Assembly (NCBI RefSeq): GCF_000372725.1
Contig: NW_005196021.1
Location: 1,052,416 to 1,116,415, forward strand
Length of the DNA stretch: 64,000 nucleotides
Reading direction: 5' to 3'
Source of the DNA: Emiliania huxleyi CCMP1516
Lineage: Eukaryota; Haptophyta; Isochrysidales; Noelaerhabdaceae
Part shown: positions 1-9,786 of the stretch, one piece after another
How positions within the stretch are numbered: position 1 is the first letter of the stretch
How the letters are laid out: every line of letters starts with the position of its first letter
Notes under the pieces: model-generated
Seen by the model: only the letters and a program-made list of their open reading frames with translations
What the model was told of the DNA's origin: nothing
Database searches by the model: none
Position numbers and translations under genes: made by a program

Positions 1-58
1 CGTGCCACGGCTCGGGCGGGGGGTCCTGCCGCGCCTGTGGTCAAAAGGCCGCGGAGAA

Positions 59-1362
59 TCAAGGCAGAGGAACTCGGCCGAGAGGACGCGGCCCCCGTGC
101 ACGCGCCTCGGGCGGAGGGGACTGCTGCCGCGCCTCGAGGGCGGTGAGCCGCCGGACGAGCGCCTCTTCGCGGGCAGCCGCCTCCTGCCTTGCCGCTGCC
201 GCCTCCGTCCGCACCTTCTCCACGCGATCCCTCGCCTCCTGCCTGACCGCCGCTGCCTCCACCCTCGCCGACTCCTCGCGCGCCCTCGCCGCCTCCTCAC
301 GGGCCGCCGCCTGAGCCCCCGCCGCCGCTGCCTCCGACCTCACCTGCTCGACATGATGCAATGTAAACATAGTATTAATTGAATGTCATATGCCTCCGAC
401 CTCACCTGGTCGACGCAGACCCTCGCCTGCTGCCACCACTCCTTCGCCGCCGCCGCCTCCATTCTCGCCGCCTCCTCGCGCGCCCTCGCCTCCGAGAGCG
501 CGCGTTGCAGCAGCGTGTTTGCTTGCTCGAGCTGCGCGTGGGACTGCTGCAGCTGCGCCATCTGCGCCGCCGATGCAGCAGCCCACGCACTCAGCCTCTC
601 GCGCGCGTTCGCCTCCTCGCGCCACGTGTGCGCCTGCTTCGCCTGCTGCTGCATCGCCTGCTCCGCCCGCCACTCCACTGCCTCCGCCCGCGTCGCCAGA
701 GGTGCCTCTGCTGCGTCCGGAGGCAGCGGGCGCAGCGCCGCCGTTAGGGGCGAAACTTCCGGGGGTGGCGGCGGCAGCGGCGGGGTCGGCGGGTGGGGAG
801 GCGGGTCGACGCAGAGAGAGGCCCCAAGCTCCGCGAGCGGGTCGGTGCGCCGAAGCTTGCCATCTGGCAGGATGGAGCAAAGCTTGAGCGTCTCCGACGC
901 AATCTTCATGCTTGCTCCCGCCTCAAGCAGGCGGCGCATGATGGCAAAGTCGTCTCTGGCTGCTGCGAAGCACAGTGCAGTGAGGCCCACACCCGGCAGG
1001 CGCTGGTCGACCACCGCACCACAGCGCAGGAGCGTATCAATCAGGCTCTCCTGGCCGTTAGAGGCAGCGGCCATCAGGAGCGTGAAGCCGCCCAAACCGT
1101 CCCCGTTCACGTAGGACGCGTTGACCCTCCCGCTGGCCGCAATCCACGCCAGCACCACCGACTCGTCACCTCGGTCAGCCGCCCTCTTGACCTCGTCGGG
1201 GATGAGCGGATCGCCGTGATTTGCGGGATCCTCGGTCATGTCCACTGCCTGGAAGACGCGGTTTTTTTTGTCGGCCGGTGCGTCTTTGTCGGCCGAGGCC
1301 TGTCCCGGGCGCGGCAGATGCGGAGGCGGCGGAAATGACACTCCGCGGAGGCGACTCATCAA
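59..1362 (-). CDS. Ankyrin-repeat / coiled-coil protein, two exons
   Basis: I predict two exons, 1362-406 and 343-59, joined by removal of a 62-bp intron (344-405); the product is 413 residues. Without splicing the frame stops at 340. Two ankyrin-type repeats are visible (for example LLMAAASNGQESLIDTLLRC and the following ALCFAAARDDFAIMRRLLEA), then a proline-rich linker, then a long Ala/Glu/Arg coiled coil that continues smoothly across the splice (VDQ then VRSEAAAAGAQ, phase 0). Ankyrin repeats bind other proteins; nothing here identifies the partner. The stop is TGA at 59-61. The intron begins GTGAGG and ends GAGCAG, and its first 14 bases repeat at the start of the second exon. Function is unknown. 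Confidence 0.72.
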
Positions 1363-1924
1363 GTGGAAGCGCGGAGCGGGGCCGTCGGAAAAACTGATGG
1401 CGAGGCAGGGTGCGGAAATTCGATGATTTCTTTACTGTCCCGTTTTGCTGTTCACAGCTAGGGACGGCCTCTGCGGCAAAGTCAAACCACCCCACCACCT
1501 CCGACCTGCCTCCCTCCCACCTACCGCAGCAAACCTTCGGCTCGCGCTCAGAGGCTCGCCGCGCCCGTGCGGCGCGCCGAGGCGGCGCCGAGGCCGGCGC
1601 CTTGCACCCGGCCCGCGGCCGGCACCGCCTCGCCCCACAACTGACCGCCCTGCGGCCCCTGCGCAGGCGTACCACAGGCGTCGCTCAAAAAGCGACGCCG
1701 GGTGTGGGCTGCTCCCTTGACCCGTCACCCGCCGCGCCCACGCCCGGCCGCCTCACCGCTCACGGAGCGCTCGGCTGCTCGCCGCCGCCGCCGCGCGTCC
1801 CGCGCCGCCACGCATGCCCCTTGCCCTGACGCGCGCGCTCTGCGGCAGAGCGCGCGTCTGTCACAGACGGAGCAGCGACCGCGCCAGCGGTCGCTGCTCC
1901 GCCCCTCCGTCGCGCGCGCCGCGC

Positions 1925-1958
<34 letters not shown>

Positions 1959-2009
1959 TCGCGCCGCCTCGCCTCCGCCACAACCGCTCCATCGCCAGAC
2001 ACGCTGCCG
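1363..2009. other. Intergenic region between divergent genes
   Basis: The stretch separates the minus-strand ankyrin gene from the plus-strand RCC1 gene, so it should hold both promoters. It is GC-rich and ends in a long CCG run (about 1930-1965). A phrase near 1438-1452 (CCCGTTTTGCTGTTCACAG) recurs near 60640. I see no convincing TATA box or extra gene. Confidence 0.4.
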
Positions 2010-2018
2010 CCCGTCCGC

Positions 2019-3377
2019 TTGCTCGACCTCCCCAGGGAGCTCCTCGTGCGCGCCTTCTCTTGCTGCGACAGCCCCCTCGACACCGCTCGCGTCGCGGCCG
2101 TCTCCCACCTCTTTCACGCCTCTCTCGCAGTGGAGGCCATCCGCTTGTGGGCGCAAGAGCGCGGCTTCGAGCTGCCGGCGCAGCCAGAGGGCGAGGGCTG
2201 CGCCGTGCGGTGGCTGTGCTACTCCGCATTGCTGTGCGAGTCCAACCCGCCGGCGAGGGCGGCGGCAGGCAATACGCACAGCGTCTTCATCGACGGCGAG
2301 GGGCGGCTGTCGTCGTGCGGAAAGGCTGAGGACTGGAGGCCAGGGCTCCTCGGTCACGGCGAAGGCGTGACGCGGCTCAACACGCCGACCCGCCTCCCCC
2401 TTCTGGGCGGCGAGCGCGCCGTGAGCGTGTCGGCTGGAGATGTGCACAGCCTGGCCCTCGCCGCGCACGGCAGTGTCTGGAGCTGGGGCGATGGAGAATA
2501 CGGCAAGCTGGGCCACGGCGACCAGCAGAACCAGTGGCAGCCGAAGAAGGTCGAGGCCTTTGAGGGGCAGCGCGTCGTCGCTGTGTCGGCTGGAGAGCGG
2601 CACAGCCTCGCCGTCACCGCCGACGGAGCTGTCTGGAGCTGGGGCAGTGGGGGCTGGGGCAAGCTGGGCCACGGCGGCGCGCAGGACCAGTGGCAGCCGA
2701 AGAAGATCGAGGCCTTGGCGGGCCAGCGCGTCGTCGCCGTCTCGGCGGGAGGCGAACACAGCCTCGCCCTCACCGCCGATGGCGCTGTCTGGAGCTGGGG
2801 CCGTGGAGCCTATGGCAAGCTGGGCCACGGCGACGAGCAGATCCAGCTGCTGCCGAAGAAGATTGAGGCCTTTACTGGCCAGCGCGTCGTCGCTGTGTCG
2901 GCTGGAGGATACCACAGCCTCGCCATCACCGCCGACGGCTCCGTCTGGAGCTGGGGCTGGAGAGCCTCTGGCCGGTTGGGCCACGGTGACGGGCAGAACC
3001 AGCCTCTGCCGAAGAAGATTGAGGCCTTTGCCGGCCAGCGCGTCGTCACTGTGTCGACGGGAGAGCACTACAGCTTCGCCCTCACCGCCGACGGCGCCGT
3101 CTGGAGCTGGGGCTTCGGAGCCTTTGGCCAGCTGGGCCACGGCGACGAGCAGAACCAGCTGCTGCCGAAGAAGGTCGAGGCCTTTGCTGGCCAGCGCGTC
3201 GTCGCTGTGTCGGCGGGATGCGACCACAGCATCGCCCTCACCGCTGGCGGCGCCGTCTTTACGTGGGGCGAGGGCGAGGACGGCTGCCTAGGCCACGGAG
3301 ATGACCTGTCGAACCAGCTGATGCTGCCCAAGAAGGTCGAGACGTGGGCGCTTGAGCGCAGTGAGCAGGGGTTGTGA
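2019..3377 (+). CDS. F-box-like / RCC1-repeat protein (5' end incomplete)
   Basis: The open frame encodes an F-box-like N-terminus (LLDLPRELLVRAFSC) followed by seven RCC1-type blades of about 52 residues, each with the pattern HSLALTADGAVWSWG, then GKLGHGD and LPKK. RCC1 blades fold as a beta-propeller; with an F-box such proteins usually act as substrate adaptors of SCF ubiquitin ligases or as scaffolds. The frame is open from 1830 but has no ATG before the F-box, so the true start probably lies in an upstream exon; the given start is only a position in the open frame. The blades are nearly identical at DNA level, pointing to recent tandem expansion. The stop is TGA at 3375-3377. Confidence 0.7.
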   Translation: MLDLPRELLVRAFSCCDSPLDTARVAAVSHLFHASLAVEAIRLWAQERGFELPAQPEGEGCAVRWLCYSALLCESNPPARAAAGNTHSVFIDGEGRLSSCGKAEDWRPGLLGHGEGVTRLNTPTRLPLLGGERAVSVSAGDVHSLALAAHGSVWSWGDGEYGKLGHGDQQNQWQPKKVEAFEGQRVVAVSAGERHSLAVTADGAVWSWGSGGWGKLGHGGAQDQWQPKKIEALAGQRVVAVSAGGEHSLALTADGAVWSWGRGAYGKLGHGDEQIQLLPKKIEAFTGQRVVAVSAGGYHSLAITADGSVWSWGWRASGRLGHGDGQNQPLPKKIEAFAGQRVVTVSTGEHYSFALTADGAVWSWGFGAFGQLGHGDEQNQLLPKKVEAFAGQRVVAVSAGCDHSIALTAGGAVFTWGEGEDGCLGHGDDLSNQLMLPKKVETWALERSEQGL

Positions 3378-5015
3378 AGGTGCAAGTGAGACAGGGAGGA
3401 AAGAAAACAGACAACCGTGTTTCGAACACAACAGTGATCAGTGTGACCCGGCTGCGGGGGGGGGGGGGGGGGCGTCTCACCCTGAATTAGCCTCCACCCT
3501 GCACGGAAAAAAGACGAGCGCGTGCGTGCTCTGCTGCTCTCTCTCTTCACACTCGTCTTGGCTCTTGCTGCACTCACAAGTAATATATCTTTACTTCCAA
3601 CACCCGGACGTTCCCAGGGTGATGGAAGGTTCGACGCACCCCCGGACTGGGCAGAGAAATCCCAGGAAACAAAGGCCTGGGCACTCCACCCCGCCCCCAC
3701 TTGCCCTGACTGCACAGGATTGCGCGCCCCGACGAACGGCGACACATAGCGGGGGACACTGCGCCGGGGGGTATGCCTAACTTTGGTGCTTTGTGTGGGT
3801 CGCGTTCCCTTGGTAGCTGTGTGGCTGAAGCCCTCGTGCCGCTGGCTTGCCCCTTCCAGCGGCTGGCCCCTCGAGACTTGGCGGTAGGAGGGGGAGAGGG
3901 AGGCCCGGTGGGAGGAGAGGGAGAGGGAGGCCCGGTGGGAGGGGAGGGAGAGGGAGGCCGCCTTGGGCTCTTCTCCTCCCCCCTCCCTGGGCTCTTCTCC
4001 TCTCCCCTCCCTGGGCTCTTCTCCCCACCTGCCTGGTACTCTCGGCCTGATTACCGGAGCGTCTGCTGGGGAGCAGACGCTGGGGGGACACTCTCGCCCG
4101 AAGGCGGTACGCACGACCCGGAGGCGTGGCCGCCTTCTCCCGCTTTGATCTCCCTCAGCTGCTTCTCCTCAACTCAACCTGTGAGCTTGAGGGCGGCGGG
4201 GGTGGGAGTGCTCTCGGGCGGCGTGTGCGAGCGCGCGCGGCGCGAGATCTCTTTCGCGAGGGCACGGTGGGTCGGGTGAGTATCTCGCGCGCTCGCACTA
4301 TTTCACGTTATATGAGGCACTGCCCTTGAGTGCCTTTGCAGAACCGCCACTGCAGTGGTCGAGCCGGTTCGCGGTTCGAGCTGGGACCTTTTGGCTCCCG
4401 GCTCGAAACTCGCTTGGAGGGTTGCTTCGCTCTCGCGGAGCGAGCGCGGGCGCGCGGGTGCGTGTGCGCGTGCGCTGCTGCAAGGCGAGGCGAGGCGCGG
4501 CGCGGCGCGGCGCGGCGCGGCGAGGCGGGCGGCGGCGGCGCGCGATCGTTCTTTTTGCCCGGGTGAGGCGTGGCGAGCGCGTCGCGTGGTGATGACGCCG
4601 CACGCGGAGGAAGCTCTTGGTGACCCACCGCGGTGGCAGCGAGCCCGAGCGAGCCACCTGCCGCATGACGGGTTGACGTAGAAAAGAATTTCCTGAGCGA
4701 TTGCTGCACTCACAAGCAAAACGCAAAGAGAGGCACACAGTAGCTAACACACAGCTAAAAACTAAAAGTCGGCTGACAAAAGTCAAAGCGGTTAAGTGCA
4801 CCGGTGGTCAGTCACAGAACAGTGTGCAGGAGGTGGATTTGTAGATTGTACATCAAAAGCGCGCAAGTGGTAGTGAAGAGAGTGGTAGCAAGCAAAGTGG
4901 CACGGGGAGAGGGGGCTACGCGTGAGGCGGCCCGGCACAGACGCGGAGAGCGGGGATCCCCAAGACGGGGGAGTGGGATTCGCGCCGCACACCGATCACG
5001 AGCGACGGTGCGGCT
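3378..5015. other. Gene-poor repetitive region
   Basis: I see no credible gene. The stretch holds a G homopolymer (about 3456-3472), a fragment of a dispersed GAAAGAAAAC repeat (3390-3420), a purine-rich tandem GGAGAGGGAGAGGGAGGCCC tract (3890-3955) followed by pyrimidine-rich copies (3965-4030), and a GCGCGGCGCGG tract (4485-4530). Long overlapping frames here are low-complexity artefacts. Confidence 0.45.
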
Positions 5016-5518
5016 TCAGGCAGCAGCCTCGCTGTGCTGCTGGCCACCGCGTCGCTCGGACGCGGCGATGCTAGCGGCGATGGCGCCGAGCAGCGCGGGG
5101 GCGGCGTGGCCTATGCAGCCGAGATCGGGCCGAGATCGAGCCGAGATCGTGCCGAGATCGTGCAGCAAACGCTTCCCATGTCTCCCCCATATCTCCCCCA
5201 TATCTCCCCAGAACTCCCCAGATCCCCCCAGCTCTGCCTAACCATGCTAGCTGCCGGCCGCCTGCGGTCGCGTAGGCCCTCGCCGTGATGCGCAGCTGCT
5301 CCGAGTCGAACTCATGCAGCCTCGGCGCCGCCTCGATCGCGATCTCATCCAGCAGCGCCGGGGCGGCGTGGCCGGCGGTGGCGAAGGCGGCGGCCAGGTT
5401 GGCCAGCTCGTGAGTCGAGAACTCGCGCAGCCGCGGCGCCGCCTCGGCGGCGAGCGCGTCCAGCAGCGCCGGCGCGGGCTGGCCGGCGCGCGAGAAGGCC
5501 ATCGCGAGGGTAGCGAGC
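5016..5518 (-). CDS. Helical-repeat protein fragment (OPR/RAP-like repeats)
   Basis: Two exons are supported: 5518-5262 and 5110-5016. They encode degenerate repeats of about 38 residues with the pattern LANLAAAFATAGHAAPALLD, of the OPR/RAP-protein style found in algal organelle RNA-binding proteins. The second exon continues the repeat exactly (ATAG then HAAPALLGAIAAS) if a 151-bp GC-AG intron (5261-5111, donor CAG|GCGGCC, acceptor TAG|GCCACG) is removed. The stop is TGA at 5016-5018. The 5' part is unclear: upstream lies the 64-bp tandem array, and beyond it I cannot find more repeats. It may be a broken gene copy; the repeat class is an inference from pattern only. Confidence 0.5.
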
Positions 5519-5966
5519 CTGCGAGATATGGGGAGATATGGGGAGATATGGGAGAGAGAAGGCCATCGCGAGGGTAGCGAGCCTGCGAGATATGGGGAGA
5601 TATGGGGAGATATGGGAGAGAGAAGGCCATCGCGAGGGTAGCGAGCCTGCGAGATATGGGGAGATATGGGGAGATATGGGAGAGAGAAGGCCATCGCGAG
5701 GGTAGCGAGCCTGCGAGATATGGGGAGATATGGGGACATATGGGAGAGAGAAGGCCATCGCGAGGGTAGCGAGCCTGCGAGATGTGGGGAGATATGGGGA
5801 GATATGGGAGAGAGAAGGCCATCGCGAGGGTAGCGAGCCTGCGAGATGTGGGGAGATATGGGGAGATATGGGAGAGAGAAGGCCATCGCGAGGGTAGCGA
5901 GCCTGCGAGATATGGGGAGATATGGGGAGATATGGGAGATGGAAGGCCATCGCGAGGGTAGCGAGC
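5519..5966 (-). repeat. 64-bp tandem array, seven units
   Basis: The phrase AAGGCCATCGCGAGGG recurs at 5495, 5559, 5623, 5687, 5751, 5815, 5879 and 5943, exactly 64 bp apart. Read on the minus strand each unit starts GCTCGCTACC and ends TATCTCGCAG. It carries the first 25 bases of the downstream exon plus a pyrimidine-rich tract ending in CAG, so every unit duplicates an exon start and its 3' splice site. Since 64 is not a multiple of three and no unit contains a stop, all three minus-strand frames stay open, which makes this look falsely coding. Confidence 0.85.
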
Positions 5967-6429
5967 CCGCAAGCGGCGGTGTGATGAGCCCGGCAGTCAA
6001 CTACCTTGCACGCCTGTTGTTGTCGCTGTCGCTGCGCCTGTGGCTGTGGCTGTGGCTGTCGCGTCCCTGTGGCTGTCCCTGTGCCTGTCGCTGTGCCTGT
6101 CTGTCGCTGTGCGTTGTGCGCCGAGCGCACTATGGCGCCTACAGGACTCCAGCCACCAGCCTATGCTCCAGCCTGAGGGCTTCCCGCGCCTCTACTACCA
6201 CAAAACAGGTCTGCGCACATCACCGCTCGCCCCCCGTTGTGTACTGCATCGAGTGCTGTGCAGATCGAGGAGGTCGTGTCACGGCGCTGCACGCCCGCAC
6301 GACTACGACTCCTCTCTCACAGCACACTGGACGCTCAAAAGAAAACCAAGGTCGGCCGTCAATTTTCGTTCTCTTCATTGTTGTAAAAGCCGACGCGCGT
6401 CCAACCATCCAGGACGAACATAGCGAGCC
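5967..6429. other. Intergenic spacer
   Basis: The stretch contains a short tandem of TGTCGCTGTGCCTG-like sequence (6020-6110) that is open in several frames but low in complexity. It lies between the helical-repeat gene and the cellulose-binding protein. No gene is supported. Confidence 0.35.
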
Positions 6430-7140
6430 ATGCTTGGCTTCGACGCGCCTCCATCCGGCCGCTACGGCCTCATCAGGGACGACGCTGCGTCCAGAATGGG
6501 GCGTTGCAAACCCCCGAGACGCTGCGCCGCGTCAATGGTGCTGTTTCTTGGCCTCGCCGCCGTCCTCGCGATGGCCGCGACTGACATTGCGGCGCGGTCC
6601 TCTGACATTTCAGCAGTCCTCTCACTGTTCGCTCGCACGGCGGATGCACCAAGAGCGTCGGACGGGCGGGAGGCGGTCAGGGTGCCGCAGGGCTTCGCCG
6701 TCGAGAGTGACGAGCCAGGCCTTGAGGCCAACCTCACAGCGGACGCCGAGGAGCCTGAAGTCGTGGATGGGTACTCCTACAGCCTCCAGCCGAGCGACTC
6801 TCGCCCGTCGCCTTCGCCCCGGCCTCCAGCCATGGGCCTGCCTGCGCCGCCTCCGATACCTCCTCCGCCACCGCCCTCCCCTTCTCCGCCGCCGCCGCCC
6901 TCCCCTGCCCCCCCCCAGGAGCAGCCAGAGGTGGAGCCCTCTCCGTCGCCGATTCCAGAGGAGCCGTCTCCGCCTTCTCCGCCGCCGCCGCCGCCGCCGT
7001 CAGCACCGCCCGCCTGTCCCACCAAACCCTTTGGCCAATGCGCTGGCATCAAGCCACCGGCGGAGCCTACAGCCTGCTGCCCCCCCGACACAACGTGCGT
7101 CCATTTCGGACCTATCTTCGGCTTGTGCGTACCATCGTGA
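6430..7140 (+). CDS. Membrane-anchored or secreted protein with C-terminal CBM1-like module
   Basis: Single exon, 236 residues, ATG at 6430. After a basic N-terminus there is one hydrophobic stretch (about residues 36-52, MVLFLGLAAVLAMAAT) that can act as a signal anchor. A long Pro/Ser linker (about residues 110-195) leads to a cysteine-rich tail of about 40 residues. That tail reads FGQCAGI, then TACCPPDTTCVHFGP, then FGLCVPS, matching the family-1 cellulose-binding module pattern (yGQCGGIg ... C ... TTCxxxxxyyxQC), with aromatic residues in the last third. Such modules bind crystalline polysaccharide, and the linker is typical of secreted wall proteins. No catalytic domain is present, so a binding or structural role at the cell surface is inferred. 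Confidence 0.68.
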   Translation: MLGFDAPPSGRYGLIRDDAASRMGRCKPPRRCAASMVLFLGLAAVLAMAATDIAARSSDISAVLSLFARTADAPRASDGREAVRVPQGFAVESDEPGLEANLTADAEEPEVVDGYSYSLQPSDSRPSPSPRPPAMGLPAPPPIPPPPPPSPSPPPPPSPAPPQEQPEVEPSPSPIPEEPSPPSPPPPPPPSAPPACPTKPFGQCAGIKPPAEPTACCPPDTTCVHFGPIFGLCVPS

Positions 7141-8450
7141 TCGGGAAGACACCGTGTCTCAAAGGAGGTCCACGAACAGGGCGTCTGCGACGCACAGCCG
7201 CAAAGAACCGTCAACGCGAACCCAACTCAACACAGCGACACATGGCTGAGTCCCGTGTAAACGGGCAACCCCTGGGAGCCACACGACGTTAAACACACCA
7301 TGTAAAAGCTCTCCGCGAGCTCTCTCGTCACAACCACGCTCCCCACGGAGCACGGTTAAATAAAACGCCGTGTCTAATTTACAAAAAGTCCAGCGCGCCA
7401 AACCCGCATTGCGCATATCTCCCCGCCGTCGCCCCCGCCTCCACCGCCTCCGCCCCCCGCCACCACCGCCAAGCCCGGCATCCCTCGTCCCGGCGGTGCT
7501 CCCCTTCGCCGTCAACAAGATCGTTTCGTTCGCATGAAAGTCGGGTGCCCCCCCCCCCCCCCCTTCACCACCCACCCCCGCGTCGCGCCCCGGCTCTCTG
7601 GGACTCCCTCTGACGCGCGCACACCCCATTATGGCACAATAGCGCGTGCCGGACCGACGACCACAACAAGGGCATGCAAAGTGGGGCCTCGGCTTCGAAT
7701 CATGCGGGACGAAGTGCCTTTCTTCAGTTTGGTCTGCACGGGTGTACCCCCCCCCCCCCCGCGCCCCCCGCCCATCCCACTATCAATTTCGCGGCGCGTC
7801 AACACCCACCACCCCACGTCTCCCCCCCCTCAGGCTTCGAGCTTACCCCACGGCCCGATCCTGTCGACGGTCCCTCTGGACGGATCGGTGTGCTACAAGA
7901 AGGCGCCCAAGGAGGCGCTCGAGCCGAGTCGGGGGTGAGGACACAGAACAGGACAGAACCCCGGCGCTACCGGCGCCGCTCTCGAGTCGCGACCTCGCTC
8001 GAGGACTCTCGTTTGGCTCTTTGCATGATCGCGCACCTTAGGCTGCGAGAGGCTACGCTCCCCGCTCTCCGTAGCTCCGTAGACCGCCCATGTCTCAAGG
8101 CATGTCTTCGTCTCGGAGGCCTCTCTCTGGACTACGACTTTGAGAGCCGCTGCGCGCTGGCCATGTGAGTGCCCCGCCCCCGCCCCCCCCACACACACCT
8201 TGGATAGGGGAATCCCTGGACCCTGCGGAGAGTGCGATTTGCATTTTCGGTCCGCCCGCCCCCCTCTAGAGCAGAGCGAGACACGTCCTCCCCCCCAAGC
8301 GGCTCGCGCAGTTGGGCCAGGTACCAATTTTGTCGAATTTATTTCAAAATCTGCAGGCGCGGAGCGCCTGCGAAAGTTTTGAAGAAATTTGCAGTCGGGC
8401 CTGATTTTCATCAAGATCTTTCAAATTTGCGGTGTGGAGTTGGGGGGTGG
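7141..8450. other. Intergenic region, no clear gene
   Basis: The stretch is rich in C runs (7550-7562, 7747-7760) and short open frames in every reading. A short open segment at 8000-8166 (ending ESRCALAM) has codon-like composition but no start or neighbour to support it. Nothing else is recognised. Confidence 0.3.
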
Positions 8451-8755
8451 GTTAGGTTAGGGTTATTAGGGTTAGAGGGTTAGGGTTAGGGTTAGGGTTA
8501 GGGTTAGGGTTAGGGTCAGGGTTAGTCTTGTTGTGTCTGTATATGCCAGCGTTGCAGGGTTCTGCGCTGGGATCTGGCCCCACAGCGCCGACGACTAACT
8601 AAGACTCAGCCCCGCACGCTGAGACCTAGGGTACGGGTTAGGGTTAGGGTTAGGGTTAGGGTTAGTCTTCTTGTGTTTGTATGCCAGCGTTGCAGAGTTC
8701 TGCGCTGGGATCTGGCCCCAACGCCGACGAGTAAGACTCAGCACCGCACGCTGAC
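8451..8755 (+). repeat. Interstitial TTAGGG telomere-type repeats with a subtelomeric unit
   Basis: Two blocks of TTAGGG, partly degenerate, lie at 8451-8525 and about 8634-8665. Each is followed by a copy of a unit of roughly 95 bp that begins TAGTCTT, contains ATGCCAGCGTTGCAG and TCTGCGCTGGGATCTGGCCC, and ends near CCGCACGCTGA. The G-rich strand runs left to right, as at a right-hand chromosome end, yet the sequence continues for 55 kb, so the tract is internal. Confidence 0.88.
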
Positions 8756-8756
8756 C

Positions 8757-9240
8757 CCACCAAATGCCGCCTCAGGGCGCCAGGCCGCCAGCCACCTCTT
8801 ACACGCGGCCGGCGCCCTCTCGCGGCAAAAGGGTCGAGCGAGCGGGCAGAGTCGCGATGTCTGCGCACCCGCGTGCCGATGGGCGGCACACGCATCCGAG
8901 AGAGGCCCTGTCGCGCCGCCAGTAGCGTTCCCCGCACTCCCCACGCCACCAAATGCCGCCTCAGGGCGCCAGGCCGCCAGCCACCTCTTACACGCGGCCG
9001 GCGCCCTCTCGCGGCAAAAGGGTCGAGCGAGCGGGCAGAGTCGCGCTGTCTGCGCACCCGCGTGCCGATGGGCGGCACACGCATCCGAGAGAGGCCCTGT
9101 CACGCCGCCAGTAGCGTTCCGCACTCCCCAGCCACGCCACCAATTGCCGCCTCAGGGCGCCAGCCACCTCTTACACGCGGCCGGCGCCCTCTCGCGGCAA
9201 AAGGGTCGAGCGAGCGGGCAGAGTCGCGATGTCCCTGCGC
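8757..9240. repeat. Satellite of about 190 bp, three copies
   Basis: Copies start at about 8757, 8946 and 9137, each opening CACCAAATGCCGCCTCAGGG (third copy CACCAATTGCC). The first two are nearly identical over about 189 bp; the third has lost eight bases and diverges after about 9230. It adjoins the telomere-type repeats, which suggests subtelomeric origin. Frames seen through it repeat with the period and are not evidence of protein coding. Confidence 0.85.
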
Positions 9241-9786
9241 ACCTGGGTGTTCGCCGCCTATATGCTCTATCCTGTGCCAAGACGGACACGTTTTGACAAT
9301 CAAAATCTACCTCAAAATTTGCGGCCGCTCCTCGAAATTTGCTGATCAAAATTTGCGGTGGCCCGGATCGAAACCTGTACTTTGGCCAATCGCCAGCCCC
9401 ACGTGCCACGCCGCACGCGGCCCTTTCAATAAGCCTTTCTGCTTTCTCTCCCCCCCCCCCCCCCCGAAACCCGAGCGAAAGCGCCGTAACCCGTATTCGG
9501 TATTGCGTATAGCGACACAGCGGTGTTCGTGCGTCGACAGATGGCACTCGCAGATACGACTTACGAGATCTCGAGCGTCGAGGCTAGACGACACTCATCT
9601 AGTATCTAGACGAGCATAGAACATATGGCTCATGGGTCCTCGAGGTCGAGGTGTTTTGGAACAACAAGATTCAAAATACCGAACTAGCAGACACCTACTC
9701 GAGACACCTACTAGCTGGGCGCGGGTGAGGCGAACCAGGGGCAGGGGGAGGCGACGCGTAGCGCACTGCGGCCGCGCCGGGTCTCT
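9241..9786. other. Intergenic spacer
   Basis: Relatively AT-rich patches (9280-9370) with AAAATTTGCGG phrases, a C run (9452-9466) and no supported gene. The region lies just downstream of the 3' end of the S-adenosylmethionine synthetase gene. Confidence 0.35.

Noticed and set aside
1725-3227. 500-codon minus-strand frame with regular RRHSDDALAGKGLNLLRQ repeats
   Set aside because: Antisense of the RCC1 blades; the regularity is inherited from the tandem DNA repeat.
5071-6130. Three long overlapping minus-strand frames rich in Ser/Pro/Tyr (SPYLP type) across the 64-bp array
   Set aside because: They are the same stop-free 64-bp unit read in three frames; the array looks like intron sequence, not protein.
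8662-9300. Minus-strand proteins with a 63-residue period (PIGTRVRR type)
   Set aside because: The period equals the 190-bp satellite; neighbouring telomere repeats argue for non-coding satellite.
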